From Paraspadella gotoi (Eukaryota; Chaetognatha): a stretch of 64,000 nt of DNA. The notes beneath the pieces are model-generated. The model saw only the letters and a list, made by a program, of their open reading frames with translations. It was not told the origin of the DNA and did no database searches. Shown in pieces: positions 33,431 to 47,485 of the stretch. Where the stretch lies: contig CM119264.1 in NCBI GenBank assembly GCA_051294375.1, positions 23,185,955-23,249,954 on the forward strand, in the 5' to 3' direction. The position numbers were made by a program, and so were the translations under genes. Within the stretch, counting starts at the first letter, position 1. Every line of letters begins with the position of its first letter.

Positions 33431-36400
33431 ATCTCTCTTCTTTGCCGCCGCCGCAGCCGACGACGACGACCACAACAACAACACCGATGAGATGCGTCGA
33501 GATCGAATGATTTATGAATTTCGGTTCGTGACTTTTCTTTCTTCTTCGAATTCGATATTCGGTCTTGATTCTCGAAGCGTCGATTCGGGGATTTCCTATC
33601 TGCGCTCATGAATCGCTATTTTGAGTCTTGGGTCGCGGTTTCTTATAGAAAATGAAAGGAACGCAGGAAGGAAGGAAAAAAAGGAAGGAAGGAAGGATGA
33701 AAGGAAGGAAGAAAGGCAGAAAGGAAGATATAAGAAAGAAAGAGAGGAAAGGCTCTCAGAAAACATTTTTTTTTTCTAAACCTAAAAGTTTTGATACTAC
33801 GTCCACGACAGAAAGACAGAAAAGTCTTCAACAGGGCATAATAGGCGATAGAATAGCGTTGCACGCAACTGAAAAAGTTTTCATCTCGTTTTTCAATAAT
33901 TCGGGTCAACCGCGAAAGTTTCGTCCATTTCTCCTTCTTACTTCTCCTTTTTCTCGTTCCCCTTCTTCTTCTCTTCTTCTTCCTTCTCCACCCGAAAAGG
34001 AAAAAAAAATGACGGAAGTTTTATTAATGATGTTTTTTTTTCTCGAGAAAAACGCGAGGAAGAATTAAAATAGGGACAAAGGGGGTCGAGGAAGGGAGGG
34101 AGGAAAGCGAGGGAGATGAAGAGGGGGAATGAAAGAGGGAAAAGGTCACTCGACGTGAATAGTGAGTCAAGTAATAAGAAGATGATTGTGAGGCGAAGGA
34201 AATTAATGGCCTTTCTTGTTGACGTCGCGGAGAAAGTGGCGAAAGATGGGAAGTGCCACGGGGAACCTCGGATTTGTGGGAACGTTTGCTGGGAAATGGG
34301 AATTGAGGGGAAGTGTGTTGACGTTCAAATTTGTAGTCAACATTAAACCGTAAACCTCGAACATATGCAATTTAACGGCAGCAAATTTTTAAGGTTATGA
34401 AAAATGGAGAGCTATGATTGTTAACATTGTTGTAGTTTTTTTTGTTATTATTGCCGTTTTGGTTGTCGTCGTCGTCGTCGTCGTCGTCGTCGATGTCCGC
34501 TTCAAAGCGGCGAAGGAGAAAAATACGAAACTCGTCGATCAAAAGAAAAATAAGAAATTTGATTAATGAAGAAGAGGATATTGTTGGGTGAATGGACGGC
34601 GGGAGCGGCTGCAACGGTAGCGGCGGCGGCTGCGGCAGCGGCGGCTGCGACGGTAGCGGCAATGGAGAAAATGGCGCTAATATCGACGATAGCACAGATG
34701 ATGGTGATGGAAGTGACGGAGCCGATGGAATCGACTCGGATCGATAAAGATGGAAATTGGTCAGAACATAAATGGAAAGCGCTTAGTTGACCTCAACGAT
34801 GGCGGAAGTTGGTAAAATAAAAAGAGGTTTGTTATTAGTAAAGATAAAGAATGGAGCTAATAATAGAAGGGGAGCGAAGAAAATAGAATGAGAATATGAG
34901 GAGCAAGAGTTAAAAGGGAAAGCGTAGATATGAGGAGCGAAAAGAAAGAAAAAATGAATAAAGAAAAAAGGAAGAGATTTTTATGAAAATCGCCGAAAGA
35001 AAAATGGGCGCGAATCCGCTTTATTATTTGAGCGGCTGCGTCTGTTGAAGGGGGGAGAGTGGGGAGAGGGGGAAAGGGTGAAGGAAAGGGTGGGCGCCGG
35101 TGGGTATATTATTATCTGGAAGCGTTGAGGGGGTTTTGAAGGCGATAGGGGTTGGATACTTGGATATTAAGGCGTAGTGAAAGTTACATACGAAAATTCT
35201 AAAACTAAATTATGAACAACATACCATCAGTGAACACTAATTTGTAAAAAAAATTAGTTTTATGTTTTTTAATTTTTGCAGTAAGCTATATTTATATATA
35301 GTACTATCCATATAAAATTTAAAAAAACTATATTTAATATATAAAAAGTTAATTTTCAGCTTAAAATATAGCTTTTTTTAATTTTTGACTCACATGAAGG
35401 AATTTTCAAAAAGAGTTATGAACGAATCTAAATCTGCAAAAAAATCTTAAAAAAAACTGTTTTGAAAGTTTAACATTTATTGGTTTAGTACTAGTATAAA
35501 TATGGCTTACTACGTAAATTGTAAAATTTATTATAAATTTTTTATAATATAAATGTTCATTAGTATAATGTTGTTCGTTCCTTACTTTAGAATTTTAATC
35601 AAGTTAAATTTAGGAATTTTACTACGCCTTAGTGAATATAAGGGTGAAGTAAAAGTTTGGGATTAAAATTTAAAATTTGGTGAATATAAATCTGTATTTA
35701 TTTTTTTTTTTTTTTTAGTATCCCAGTGGCTTATTTTTGTATTTAGTAGTTCCTCTGTATATATTTAAAATTCATTTTTTTTTTCAAATTCTGAATACAG
35801 ATTTCGATTTTCATAATATTTGATTAAAAAAAATATAAATCTTTTTAAAAAAATAGTAAAAAATATTTTTAAGCTGAAAATTAAAAATTGATATTTTAAC
35901 TATGTTTTTTTATACTTTTGACCACTTTAATAAAAAAAAATTTCAAAAAAGTTACACTTTCTTATATCAAACTTTTTTCAAAGGAAGTCAAATCCTATTT
36001 TAAAATTCAAGAATTCTTATTTTGAAATTATTATATAAAAATATAGCTCAACGCAGCCCAGTCTTGAATAACATTTAAAATGAATATTATGGGTTTTTTA
36101 TTTACATGATCATATGCTAAATTTTTATTTTATGAAATTTTATTATTTACACATCACTCTAGTGGACATGAGTTTGCTGGATGGAAAATAAAAGAGAAAA
36201 CCGACTAGACCAAAAATTCATTTTTCAATCTTTTCGACGATATATTAGCTATGGTTTTTTATTTAATCTATTGTCAATAAAAGTTTCGATCACTTTTTTC
36301 AGAAAGGAAGAATCATTTTGTATGTTTAGTTTTGTTTACTATTCACAAGTAAATAAATTATTCTATAATAACCGTAAAACATACATTACAACGAATCGGT

Positions 36401-36645
36401 TGTGGTAAAAAAATATCTTCCTCAACCAAAACAATAGTTTTGAGCAGTTTTAACGGTTTGCATTTTCAGAGAAATTTTCCGCCCATAAAATCAGACGTCA
36501 ATTAGACATCAGACTAATAAACCCTCAAAGACGAAGACGACGACGATAACGACGACGACGAAGACGAACGAAATCGTAAACCCACTCAAGCCGAACGAAG
36601 AAACAAAAAAGGCGGAGGAACTCTCTCTCCTCTCTCTCTCTTTCT

Positions 36646-36701
<56 letters not shown>

Positions 36702-37404
36702 CTTTCTTTTTGTGGACTCGTTGTTTCTCCAATGAGATTTTTTAATGGGAAGGAAAAAAAGGAAAAAATGGCGGACGAGAAAAAAGTAAATCGAGAGAGA
36801 GAATTTGGACGACGATGATGACGACGATGACGACGACGAAGAAGACGACGAGGAAGACGACGACGATGATGAAGACGATGACGTCGATGAGGAAGAAGAA
36901 CACCATAAAGATGATGATGACGAATGTAAAATTTAAATCTCACTGCTACCGAAAATGTTTAAATCAATGAAAGTTAAAAAGACAACGGTTAAATGTTTGA
37001 GAGCTCCGCCATACGCATGGATTTAATTACAATTTACAAATTTTAATTATAATATTGATTAGCGCGGCTGACATGCGCCAGCGACGATAACATGACGGTG
37101 ACAGTCACCGACGAAAATGGTGACGCCGCCGCCGCCGCCTCTGTCGCCGCCGTCGCCGTCTTTTTCGCCGCCGGAAATGGGAGTCGTTGTTGTCTTAATG
37201 GATTCTCCGGTCATTCGGCCAGAAACGAGGGGAAAAAAATTCCGGCTCCGAACTGAATGGAGTTAATTTCTTGGTTAGATCTTTTTATGTCTTTTAATTC
37301 CCTCCGAGTCTAAACGACGGAGCTCGAGAAAATTTGACAACGAGAAAAAAAAGGAGAGATTTGGCATCCGGAGGGGTCCCACGATATTCTTTCTATTGAC
37401 GAGT
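33431..37404. repeat. Segment S3, second copy and its right continuation
   Basis: Repeats 30393-33430, then continues with (TC)n at 36620-36698, a GAC/GAT-rich stretch (36790-36925) and a GC-rich block (37070-37190). It ends at the junction with S4, where sequence matching the MATH-BTB 3' flank begins. A small open frame at 37091-37255 (Ala/Val-rich after MTVTVTDENG) is broken in the S4 copy, and I do not call it a gene. Confidence 0.7.
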
Positions 37405-39718
37405 CGTTTGCTTAATTAAATATCATTTAGTTAAAAAATTAAGATATTTTAGACGCCCATTTGTTTTAAGTTCTAGTTAAGGATATATTTTCCCAATAAC
37501 AGACCCATCTACTGGACTCGTTCGACTGCACTTACCAAATCTCCTTACTTCTTCCACTCGGGATGGACAGACATGATCAGTTACTGCCGCCGTGTACCTC
37601 GCTGGAGGCTTAGGTCTGCCTCTCGTGGTTGTAGACAACGGGAGATATACCACGTCGGTATATATATAGATGGAGAGGAATATTGAATCTGATAAGATAT
37701 ATTTAAGAAGCTCTCCAGATATAACGCCGTCTGCCTTCAAATACGTTTTTGTTTCACTCTTGGCCCTAGTTGAACCATACTACTTTGCACCAGAAAATCA
37801 AATACGAAAAAGAACTCCGGAACTTTTGCATCTTGAAGAGCGGGGACGTTCGTTATTGTCGGCACGGGAGGAGTCTCGTCTATAGTAGTGGTTGCGATCT
37901 CGCCGGTGTGAGGTGCGGAGGATCCTCCCGCAAGGATGGGGCTTGATGATTTGTAAGCGTAGCGATCTCTTGCTGCGTTGATGAGATGAAAAGAGTAGCC
38001 TGACAGTTTATATATCCGCCGGCAGTGAGCAACAGCACTGTGATGCCCATTGGGTGGGAGCTCTCTATTGTGCTTTTTGGGACTTCGACCTCGTGGCCTC
38101 CTGTCACTGGCGAGGTCCGCTAGGACGGTCTCGCTATGCAACGAAGAGGGAAGTCGGTTAGACTGTGTGGAATCCACAAGTGGGGTGGATGGAGCACAAC
38201 GCATGGGATGGTGCGTTCCCACCTCTGAGTCAAAGGGATTGGCTAACGAGAGTGCGAGGCGGTGTGAATTACCACACCGGCCTTATTTTTTACTAATGAC
38301 GCGTCAACCTCGTAAGCACTGACAATTGGGACCAGGAGCCGTCGACGTCCAATCTCTTTTGACCTTACCGCTCATCCGGTCACCTTGGTCAGACGTAATA
38401 TCCTTGGAACCATCAAGTGGTCGAGAGACGCTGGAGCGAAGAATGCGAGAGTTGATCGATGGGACTCGGTAACTGTTTGTCCGCGGCATGAGGGAGAGAC
38501 AGAGATGTTTTCTTGATTTGATGAGCATGAAAGTTTGGAATCGCTGAGCTTGCTTTCGCCTTGCATTCGCTGGCACTTCTCCCACAACTCTCTACATAAG
38601 CAATGCGAACATGTCCCGTTGCTGATGTCATCTAGATTTGTAATTGTTAAGTTGATGGGGAGAACATCGAAATAGAGAAAGTGCGATTGTCGTTTATCAT
38701 ATGCACGTCAAGATTTCTCTTACGTCGTTAAGTCGTCGTTTTGATTTATTTGCGCGTTGTATGGACGTCCGTCTTCATTTGTCGTCGTAGACTCGTTCGT
38801 CGTCGTCGTCTCGGCGTCAATAATATAGGGTCGTCGTCGTCATCAACACCGGAAAGGAAGCACGAACGCTCGAAGAATTTCCCCGTTGGCCGTTCAAACG
38901 CGAGGGTGAGAGAGAGAGTTCGTTGGCGAGATGGCGCTTGCACGGTCCCATCCGTTCTGCCGGACTGTGGGTGGGCGTTTGGGGGTCTGTCTTTTGGTCA
39001 CGGTCGCTGGATAATGGTGGAGCGGGGGACACAAAATGTGTTATAGTTTGAAAAAGGGCCTCCAGGTTAAACGCCGCTGCTCCTTCCTCGGTCCGCCTAT
39101 CTCTTATACAGGGGTGGTGTGGAATTAATGGTTATTCGATTTCTTTTCGACATATTACAGTTAAAAAAAACGAATTAAACTATTTTTCTTATTTAAAAAA
39201 TGGTAATACAAATAATCTAGTAAACCTATCGTACTCGTTAAAATAAAGAAAGGGTTTATCAGATCAGAAACTATTCTGCAGTCAAGTTTCGGATTGCACG
39301 ATAAAATTTTTTAACCAATTTTAAAAAAATATTGCAAAAGATAAATTCCTTAAAAGCGACCGCATATCTTTTCCGTCACCAAACTATTTCTGCTCAACAT
39401 TCCCGCCCTCCCATTCATCCCCAACGGCCTCATGCCTTTCCCCCGCCACTCACTAAGTCGGACGTAAAACGCCAGTGGAATCGTCAACGTGTTTCTCGGC
39501 AGCAGGTCTCCGCGGTTCTCTACATGAGGTAGGCCAGCCTGCGATGCAGGATCCTCCGTAAGGTCTTCTTGACCTCTGTAACCTCCGTGACGAAGCGAAC
39601 GTAAGAACGTCGACCTCCCAGATTTGCGGGCCGGGGATGTTTCGAATCACGAGGTTGGGCGCGTTGGAGAGAAGATGGAGACCGTGCTTCGGACTGGCCT
39701 TGGGGGGGCGTGGAAGGT

Positions 39719-40045
39719 TGTAGTCGGGCAATTGCCTTAGGTTCACCCGCGCCTAGAGTAATTATGACAGACTTTCAGTTTGTGACCCGGTGCGCTCCAT
39801 TGAGTAAAAGCCATGCCAGCTCAATGGACCACTGGAAGGTACCGGGTTCCAATCCCCAACCCGGTACCTACCCTGCGGGACAGCGTGAGGACGGCCGTAA
39901 GCCGCCCTTGGGGGAATGGCAACCTCATGCTGCTTTGGTTCCAAGCCCAGGAACCGTTCGCCATGGCTGCTAGAGGGGGTTATAGAAGTTACGGAACAAG
40001 TCATCTCAGCCCACGTAAGCGCCTTGATCCACAGGTTAAATGCAG
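39719..40045 (+). repeat. tRNA-derived SINE, family 2, inserted only in the noisy copy
   Basis: Matches 59853-60145 over nearly its whole length, including the tRNA-like head (TGACCCGGT, GGGTTC.AATCCCAACCCGG) and the GCGTGAGGACGGCCGTAAGC body. The clean locus at about 27781-27790 lacks it. Confidence 0.7.
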
Positions 40046-40679
40046 CGGATGACCGCCCTTGGGTTTATGAGCATCTTTTTATTTCCGTCCCAGAGCTATT
40101 TTAAACTGTTGAAATATAATTGGGATTATTTTTTTGTCTGAAAATAAGTCTTCAATGCTGCCGAACATGATTGGCCACGTTCGAAGAAAAATTATCATGC
40201 TTCTATCCTCGTTTCTGCGGAATGTGATGATGGCAATCCCATCGATTAACCGAACCCAGAACGAACGATGCATCAAACCATTGTTGTTTCCGCCACAAAC
40301 CACCAAGCATGCTACCCACCTTGTCCGAGTTTGCAAAGCCCACGCCTAGCAGTTGAGGGTACCACCTGACTTTCTCTCCGTGGTCCTTGGGCTCTGTGTA
40401 AAAGGCTGGGCTGATCAGAGCCGCTCTGGCTGTCGCGTGGTGGCTGAAGTCCTTGATGCTCCTCCACTCGAATTTCCGTTAGAACTTTCTTGTACAATCT
40501 GGACGCCCGCAAGTGGCTGAAGCCGTCGGGGTGTGCTGGATTTCTTGAAGCCTTGGAAGAGTTTTGGAGGAAGGGGGGAGTCGGCATAATGCTTGAGACA
40601 ACGCATGACGAAACATCGAAATATAAGTTATTAAAGTGGAAAAAAGCCATGAACTGTATGATAAGAATGATTTATCTTG

Positions 40680-40960
40680 AAGAAGGCTGTTTTGCGAGGG
40701 CGCCACACCCGCAGCGGTTGTACCTCGTGGCGATCAGCGAGACAGCAATGTTCATGTAGTCCAGAGCTTTGGATCTGCTGTAGGGCCCATGCCTACAGGC
40801 GGTTACCCGGATCCATCCCACTTTCTACATGACAAACCTCAGGGATCCGAACCAGGGACGCACATTTGGGATCGGTGGATTAGTCCACTGAGCCACTGAG
40901 GCGCTGCAAAGAAACAGCTTTAATCACATCTGTGGTGATAGGACCACCAAGAATCTTTTT
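40680..40960 (-). repeat. tRNA-derived SINE, family 3, inserted only in the noisy copy
   Basis: On the minus strand it shows a perfect pol III A box (TGGCTCAGTGG) and, 30-40 bases on, a perfect B box (GGTTCGGATCC). The head reads GCGCCTCAGTGGCTCAGTGG. The clean locus at about 28357 has no such block. Confidence 0.65.
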
Positions 40961-41275
40961 GAATTAGCAAATTGAAAATTACTCCGCATTGAAAATCTGG
41001 TGAATTGAATTCAATCGACTCACTTTAGAGAGCAACGTAATGTAATGGTAATGTAATGGTAATGTATGTAATGTTAGATGTAATGTAATGTTAATGTAAG
41101 TATAGGGACATCATACGTCTAATCTGAACGAACTAGTGCAGGCGCAGAACGCCGTGGTGACGCGTTGCACTCACAATATTCCTCCTCCTTTTGACCTTAA
41201 GAATGCTGCGACTGTTCCCGGTCCGCCCTTCACGTCCTTCCGGCCATACTCGAATGATTTTCCGGCATTTTGTTT

Positions 41276-42652
41276 CTTTCTTTGTTTCTATTCGTTTTGT
41301 TTGTTTTGTTTGTTCCTTCCGCGATTTTCAAAGTTTGAAGGTCTTTCAAAACGCCGAAGTTTTTTTTTTCGTTGTTTTCCGGATTTTGGTTTTTGTTTAC
41401 AAACAAACGATGAAACAAACGCAATAAAATCCTGCGACGACGACAACGACTTGTTTCCCCCCGTTAACGCACGCGCGAGACCGATAACGTCTTTTGTGCG
41501 CGCGCTGAACGAGAAAAACGTCTTCGAATGCTTGAGAGAAACCGCGGGCCGCCTACTGGATTATGGGTCCCCGCCCGAGATCGAACAACAACCTGAAGCA
41601 ACCGGGTCGGCGACGACGACGAAGACGACGACGTCAAGAACAACAAGCGGACCGCGATCCCGCACATTGTCGAATTAATCGGAGATCCCGGTGAAAATTG
41701 GAAGTCGAGTCGAGATTGTTGACGCGCCTATTTAATCAATGAAGATCAAGTAAAAGTACATATTATACCGCGAATTAACCATGTTACTGACAAAATCTGA
41801 AAATTTGATTTGATTTGTTTTCATAAATCCGTAACTATTTTGATCGATCCTCATATCAATTCTCTAACGGGACCTCTTCTTCGCGCACAGTCCAAAAAAA
41901 AAATAGTGAAAAGGTTTTATGTCGAAGTAGATTTTTTTCGGCGATGATCCTAACTAGCCGGACGAAGAAAAAAAGAGCGAAGCCGAAAGTGGTAATCCAA
42001 AGTTATTAAGTTGATGCTCGGAGCTCAAGGCTTGACCGCAGATTAAAAATGCAAACTGTTATTAAGTAAGGTATCGCGGTGAGGTGATCGTGGGCCCGCC
42101 AGCGTCGTCGCGTCATCAGAAAGCATCTTCGTAGTCATAAGCATAATGTCAATAAGCGTGAGCATATTAAGTATTTGACATTCTGCTTCTAATTTTCGGG
42201 CGTCGAGGATCATTTCAGTTTTACTTTTTAAAAACGTTGACTAATGGCTACGGATTTATTTCACAATCGGGTGGGACAGTGATGTCGTTTATTTGGCGTC
42301 TAATGTGAGGCGGACCGCACAACATCTGGAGCGGTAACGGATGAAATCTGTATCATAGTATTGATTATTAAACGGAATTCATATAACAAACGATTTTGTT
42401 TACTTATAAAAGCAATTAATAAGCAGTACATTTAAACATTTATTCGACAAAAACTAATTCATGTAAAACATGTAAACATACAAAAAACGAGTAAAACATG
42501 AAGTCATTCGTTGGCGAAGGAAAATGAAGAGAGAAAACAAGAGTCGTCTTTGTCTCTATTTCTCGCTCAAGGAGAAAGAGAGAAAATAAGTTTGGGAGGG
42601 AAAAGTATAATGAATTTTCAACACTTCTCTCAATGAAAGAGAGAGAGAGAGA

Positions 42653-42685
<33 letters not shown>

Positions 42686-45600
42686 AGAGAGGAGAGAGAA
42701 GAGAGAGAGACGAGAGAGAGAGAGAGAGAGAGAAGAGACGAGTCTCGGCATCGAATGCACCAGTCACGTCGCGAACGAAAATCGTTTCAGCCCCTTTATC
42801 GACGAAAAATGATGCAGCAGCGAAGACGATGATGACAACAAGCGGCTGACAACATACGTATTACATAGTTCTATGGTCCGTATCTGCAGTAATCATAATA
42901 TTATCGAATAAATATCTGTAATTACTAAATGAACTCGAAATTGATAGACATTTTCCAGCATAACATCATCATCTTCATTATCATCATCTCTTCATCTCAT
43001 CATCATCATCAAAATCATCACCATCCACAACAGACCAACTGTATATCATAATTCAAATCAGAATTCAATCCGATTCTGAATCGACGAGACGAAACGGAAT
43101 TGAATCTCCTCGACTTTAATAGAACGAAGGCGAAGTAGAAAACGATACTGCACAGGCGCCGAGAGGCATCTGCCCGCTGCCGCTGCCGGCCGCCACCGAC
43201 GCCGGCCGCCGCAGCCGACGACGACGACCACAACAACCAACACCGATGAGATGCGTCGAGATTGCGAATGATGTGTATGAATTTCGGTTCGTGACTTTTC
43301 TTTCTTCTTCGAATTCGATAATTCGTCTGATTCTCTGAAGCGTCGATTCGGGGATTTCCTATCTCGCTCATGAATCGCTTATTTTGAGTCTTGGGGTCGG
43401 CGTTTCTTAAGAAACACACTCGCCCACACGGAAAACGCAGGAAGGCAGGAAATAAAAAGGAAGGAAGGAAGGACTGAAAGGAAGGGAAGAAGGCAGAAAG
43501 GAAGATATAAAGAAAGAAAGAGAGGAAAGCTGCAGAAAAACATTTTTTTTCTAAAACTAAAAGTTTTGAATACTACGTCACGACAGAAGACAGAAAAAGT
43601 TCTCCAACAGGGCCATATAATAGGCGATAGAATATGCGTTGCCGACGCAACTGAAAAGTTTTCAATACTCGTTTTTTTCAAATAATTCGGTGTCAAACCG
43701 CGAAAGTTTCGTCCATTTCTCTTCTTACTTCCTTCCTTTTTCTCGTTCCCGACTTCTTCCTTCTCTTCCTCTTTCCTTCTCACACCGAAAAGGAAAAAAA
43801 AATGACGGAAGTTTTATTAATGATGTTTTTTTTTCTCCGAGAAAAACGCGATGGAAGAATTAATAGGGGGGGGAGGAAAAGGGGGTCGAGGAAGGGAGGG
43901 AGGAAAGCGAGGGAGATGAAGAGGGGGAATGAAAGAGGGAAAAGGTCACTCGACCGGAATAGTGAAGTCAGTAATAAGAAGATGATTGTGAGGCGAAGGA
44001 AATTAAATGGCCTTTTAATTGTTGGACGATACGCGGAGAAAGTGGCGAAAGATGGGAAAGTGCACGGGAACTCGGATTTGATGCGAAAGCGTTTGCTGGG
44101 AAATGGGACATTGAGGGGAAGTGTGTTTGACGTTCAATTTGTAGTCAAACATTAAACCGTAAACCTCGAACATAATGCATATTTAACGGCTACAGCAAAT
44201 TTTTTTATAGGTTATGAAAAATGGAGAGCTATGGATTGTTAACATTGGTTGTACGTTTTTTTTGTTATTATTGCGTTTTGGTTGCGTCGTCGTCGTCGTC
44301 CGTCGTCGTCGATGTCCGCTCAAAAAGCGGCGAAGGAGAAAAATACGAAAACTCGTCGATCACAAAGAAAAATAAGAAATTGATTAATGAAGAAGAGATA
44401 TTGGTTGGGTGAATGGCGGCGGGAGCGGCTGCAAGCGGTAGGCGGCGCGGCTGCGGCAGCGACGCGGCTGGCGACGGTTAGCGGCAATGGAGAAAATGGG
44501 CGCTAATAATCGAGATAGCACAGATGATGGTGATGGAAGTGACGCGGAGCCGATAGGAATCGAGGATTTACGATAAAGATGGAAATTTGGTCCAGAAACA
44601 TAAATAGGAAAGCGAGCCTAGTTGACCTCAACGATGTGGCGGAAGTTGTAAAAATAAAAGAGGTTTGGGTTATTAGTAAAGATAAAAGAATGGATGCTAA
44701 TAATGAGAAGGGGAGCGAAGAAAATAGAGATGAGAATATGAGGAGCAAAGAGTTAAAAGGGAAAGCGGTAGATATGAAGGAGCGAAAAGAAAGAAAAAAT
44801 GAATAAAGAAAACAAGGAAGAGAATTTTTATGAAAATCGCCGAAAGAAAAATGGCGGCGTGGAATCCGCTTTATTATTTGAGCGGGGCTGCGTCTGTTGA
44901 AGGGGGGAGAGGGGGAGAGTGGGGAGGAGGGGGAAGGGGTGGAAGGAAAGGGTGGACCGGTGGGTATAATTATTATCTGAGGGGGATTTGAAGGCGATAT
45001 GGGTTGGATACGTGGATAATTAAGGCGTAGTGAAAGTTACATACGAAAATTCCTAAAATCAATTATGAAGGCAACATACCATTCAGTGAACATTAATTTG
45101 TAAAAATTAATATTATTTGGTTGTTTTTTAATTTTCGAAGTAGGCCTATATTGTATATATAGTAAGCTATCCTTATAAAAGTCGAAATTTTCAAAATCAG
45201 GCTTTTCCTTAATTTTGATTGCAGATTGAATTTCTCGCAAAAGTTGATAAAATTTTTAAAAAAATATTTTATTAAGTGGGTTAAAATTAATAAAAAAAAC
45301 TAATTTAATATATAGAAGTTAATTTTCAGCTTAAATATAGCTTTTTTTTTTTTAAATTTTTAGACTCACTAATGAAGGAATTTTTCAAAAAGAGTTATGA
45401 ACGAATCTAAATCTGCAAAAAAATCTTAAAAAAAAACTTTTTGAAAAGTTAACATTTATTTGGTTTGTACTTAGTAAAATATGGCTTACTACGTAAAATT
45501 TGTAAAATTTATTATAAATTTTTTATTAATATAAATGTTCATTTAGTATAAATGTTGTTCGTCTCCTTACTTAGAATTTTAATCAACGTTAAATTTAGGA

Positions 45601-46617
45601 ACTTTTTACACTACGCCTGTAGTGAAATATAAGGGTGAAGTAAACAAGTTTGGGATTAAATTTAAAATTTGGTGAATATAAATCTGTATTTATTTTTTTT
45701 TTTTTTAGTATCCCAGTGGCCTTATTTTGGTATTTAGTAGTTCCCTCTGTATAATATTAAAATTCATTTTTTTTTTCAAATTCTGAATACAGATTTCGAT
45801 TTTTCATAATATTGATTAAAAAAATATAAATCTTTTTAAAAAATAGTAAAAAATATTTTTAAGCTGAAAATTAAAAATTGATATTTTAACTATGTTTTTT
45901 ATACTTTTGACCACTTTAATAAAAAAAAATTTCAAAAAAGTTACACTTTCTTATATCAAACTTTTTTCAAGGAAGTCAAATCCTATTTTAAAATTCAGAA
46001 TTCTTATTTTGAAATTATTTATATAAAAATATAGCTACAACGCAGCCCCAGTCTTGAATAACATTTAAAAATGAATATTATGGGTTTTTTATTTACATGA
46101 TCCATATGCTAAATTTTTATTTTATGAAATTTTTATTATTTACACATCACTCTAGTTGACATGAGTTTGCTGAATGGGAAAGTAAAAGAGAAAACCGACT
46201 AGACCAAAAATTCATTTTTCAATCTTTTCGACGAATATATTAACTATGGGTTTTTTATTTAAATCAATTGTCAAATAAAAGTTTCGATCACTTTTCAGAA
46301 AGGAAGAATCATTTTGTATGTTTAGTTTTGTTTACTATTCACAAGTAAATAAATTATTCTTATAATAACCGTAAAACATAACATTACAACGAATCGGTTG
46401 TGGTAAAAAAATATCTTCCTCAACCAAAACAATAGTTTTGAGAGCAGTTTTAACGGTTTTGCATTTTCAGAGAAATTTTCCGCCCATAAAATCAGACGTC
46501 AATTAGACATCAGACTAAATAAACCCTCAAAGACGAAGACGACGACGATAACGACGACGACGAAGACGAACGAAATCGTAAACCACTCAAGCGAACGAAG
46601 AAACAAAAAGGACGGAG

Positions 46618-46653
<36 letters not shown>

Positions 46654-47335
46654 CTCTCTCATCTCCTCTCTCTCTCTCTCTCTTTCTTTTGTGGGACTCG
46701 TTGTTTCTCCCAATGAGATTTTTTAATGGGAAGGAAAAAAGGAAAAAATGGCGGACGAGAAAAAAAGTAAATCGAGAGAGGAGAATTTGGACGAACGATG
46801 ATGACGACGATGACGACGACGAAGAAGAACGAACGAGGAAGACGACGACGATGATGAAGAACGATGACGTCGATGAGGAAGAAGAACACCATGAAGATGA
46901 TGATGACGAATGTAAAATTTAAATCTCACTGCTACCGAATGTTTAAATCAAAATGAAAGTTAAAAGACAACGGTTAAATGTTTGAGAGCTCTGCCATAAC
47001 GCAATGGATTTAATTAAATTTACAAATTTTAATTATAATATTGATTAGCGCGGCTGACATGCGCCAGCGACGATAACATTGACGGTGACAGTCACCGACG
47101 AAAATGGACGCTGCCGCCGCCGCCGCCTCTTGTCGCCGCCGTCGCCGTCCTTTTTCGCCGCCGGAAATGGGAGTCGTTGTTGTTTAATGGATTCTCCGGT
47201 CATTCGGCCAGAAACGAGGGGAAAAAAATTCCGGCTCCGAACTGAATGGAGTTAATTTCTTGGTTAGATCTTTTTATGTCTTTTAATTCCCTCCGAGTCT
47301 AAACGACGGAGCTCGAGAAAAATTTGACAACGAGA
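41276..47335. repeat. Segment S4, remainder: noisy copy of 28550-30367 and of S2/S3
   Basis: Collinear with the upstream region of the MATH-BTB gene (to about 43140), then with S3 (43145-47335). Because it reads straight across the position of the first N gap, it supplies the missing link: about 60-100 bases of GC-rich sequence near 43141-43240. Indels make all frames unusable. Confidence 0.75.
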
Positions 47336-47390
47336 AAATGTGGGGGGGGGAGAATCTGATCTCAATTCCCATCCTTGTCTCCTCTAGCTT

Positions 47391-47485
<95 letters not shown>

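Larger units (their letters stand above)
37405..41275 (-). pseudogene. Indel-ridden second copy of the MATH-BTB gene (probable assembly artefact)
   Basis: Matches 25571-28549 in order: exon 7 near 37545-37650, exon 6 near 37855-37980, exon 5 near 38380-38490, exon 4 near 38850-39015, exon 3 near 39455-39705, exon 2 near 40325-40555, exon 1 near 41195-41275. The last exon is absent because the copy starts inside intron 7. Single-base insertions and deletions every 10-30 bases break every exon, while the clean copy is fully open. Two extra blocks of about 330 and 280 bases are SINE insertions. The error pattern is that of a single uncorrected long read, so this is most likely one allele placed in series and not a decayed paralogue. 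Confidence 0.75.

Noticed and set aside
36509-36943. Asp/Glu-rich gene over the GAC/GAT stretch
   Set aside because: Low-complexity DNA, open in several frames on both strands and disrupted in the S4 copy.
37091-37255. Small gene beginning MTVTVTDENG
   Set aside because: Short, Ala-rich from a GCC repeat, and frame-broken in the second copy, although that copy is unreliable. Support is too weak.
39780-39880. Functional tRNA gene
   Set aside because: Part of a repeated SINE with a long non-tRNA body. No complete cloverleaf.
37405-41275. A second, diverged MATH-BTB gene
   Set aside because: Exon order and sequence match the clean gene base for base except for single-base indels, which also hit introns and intergenic sequence equally. 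This is a sequencing-error pattern, not paralogue divergence.
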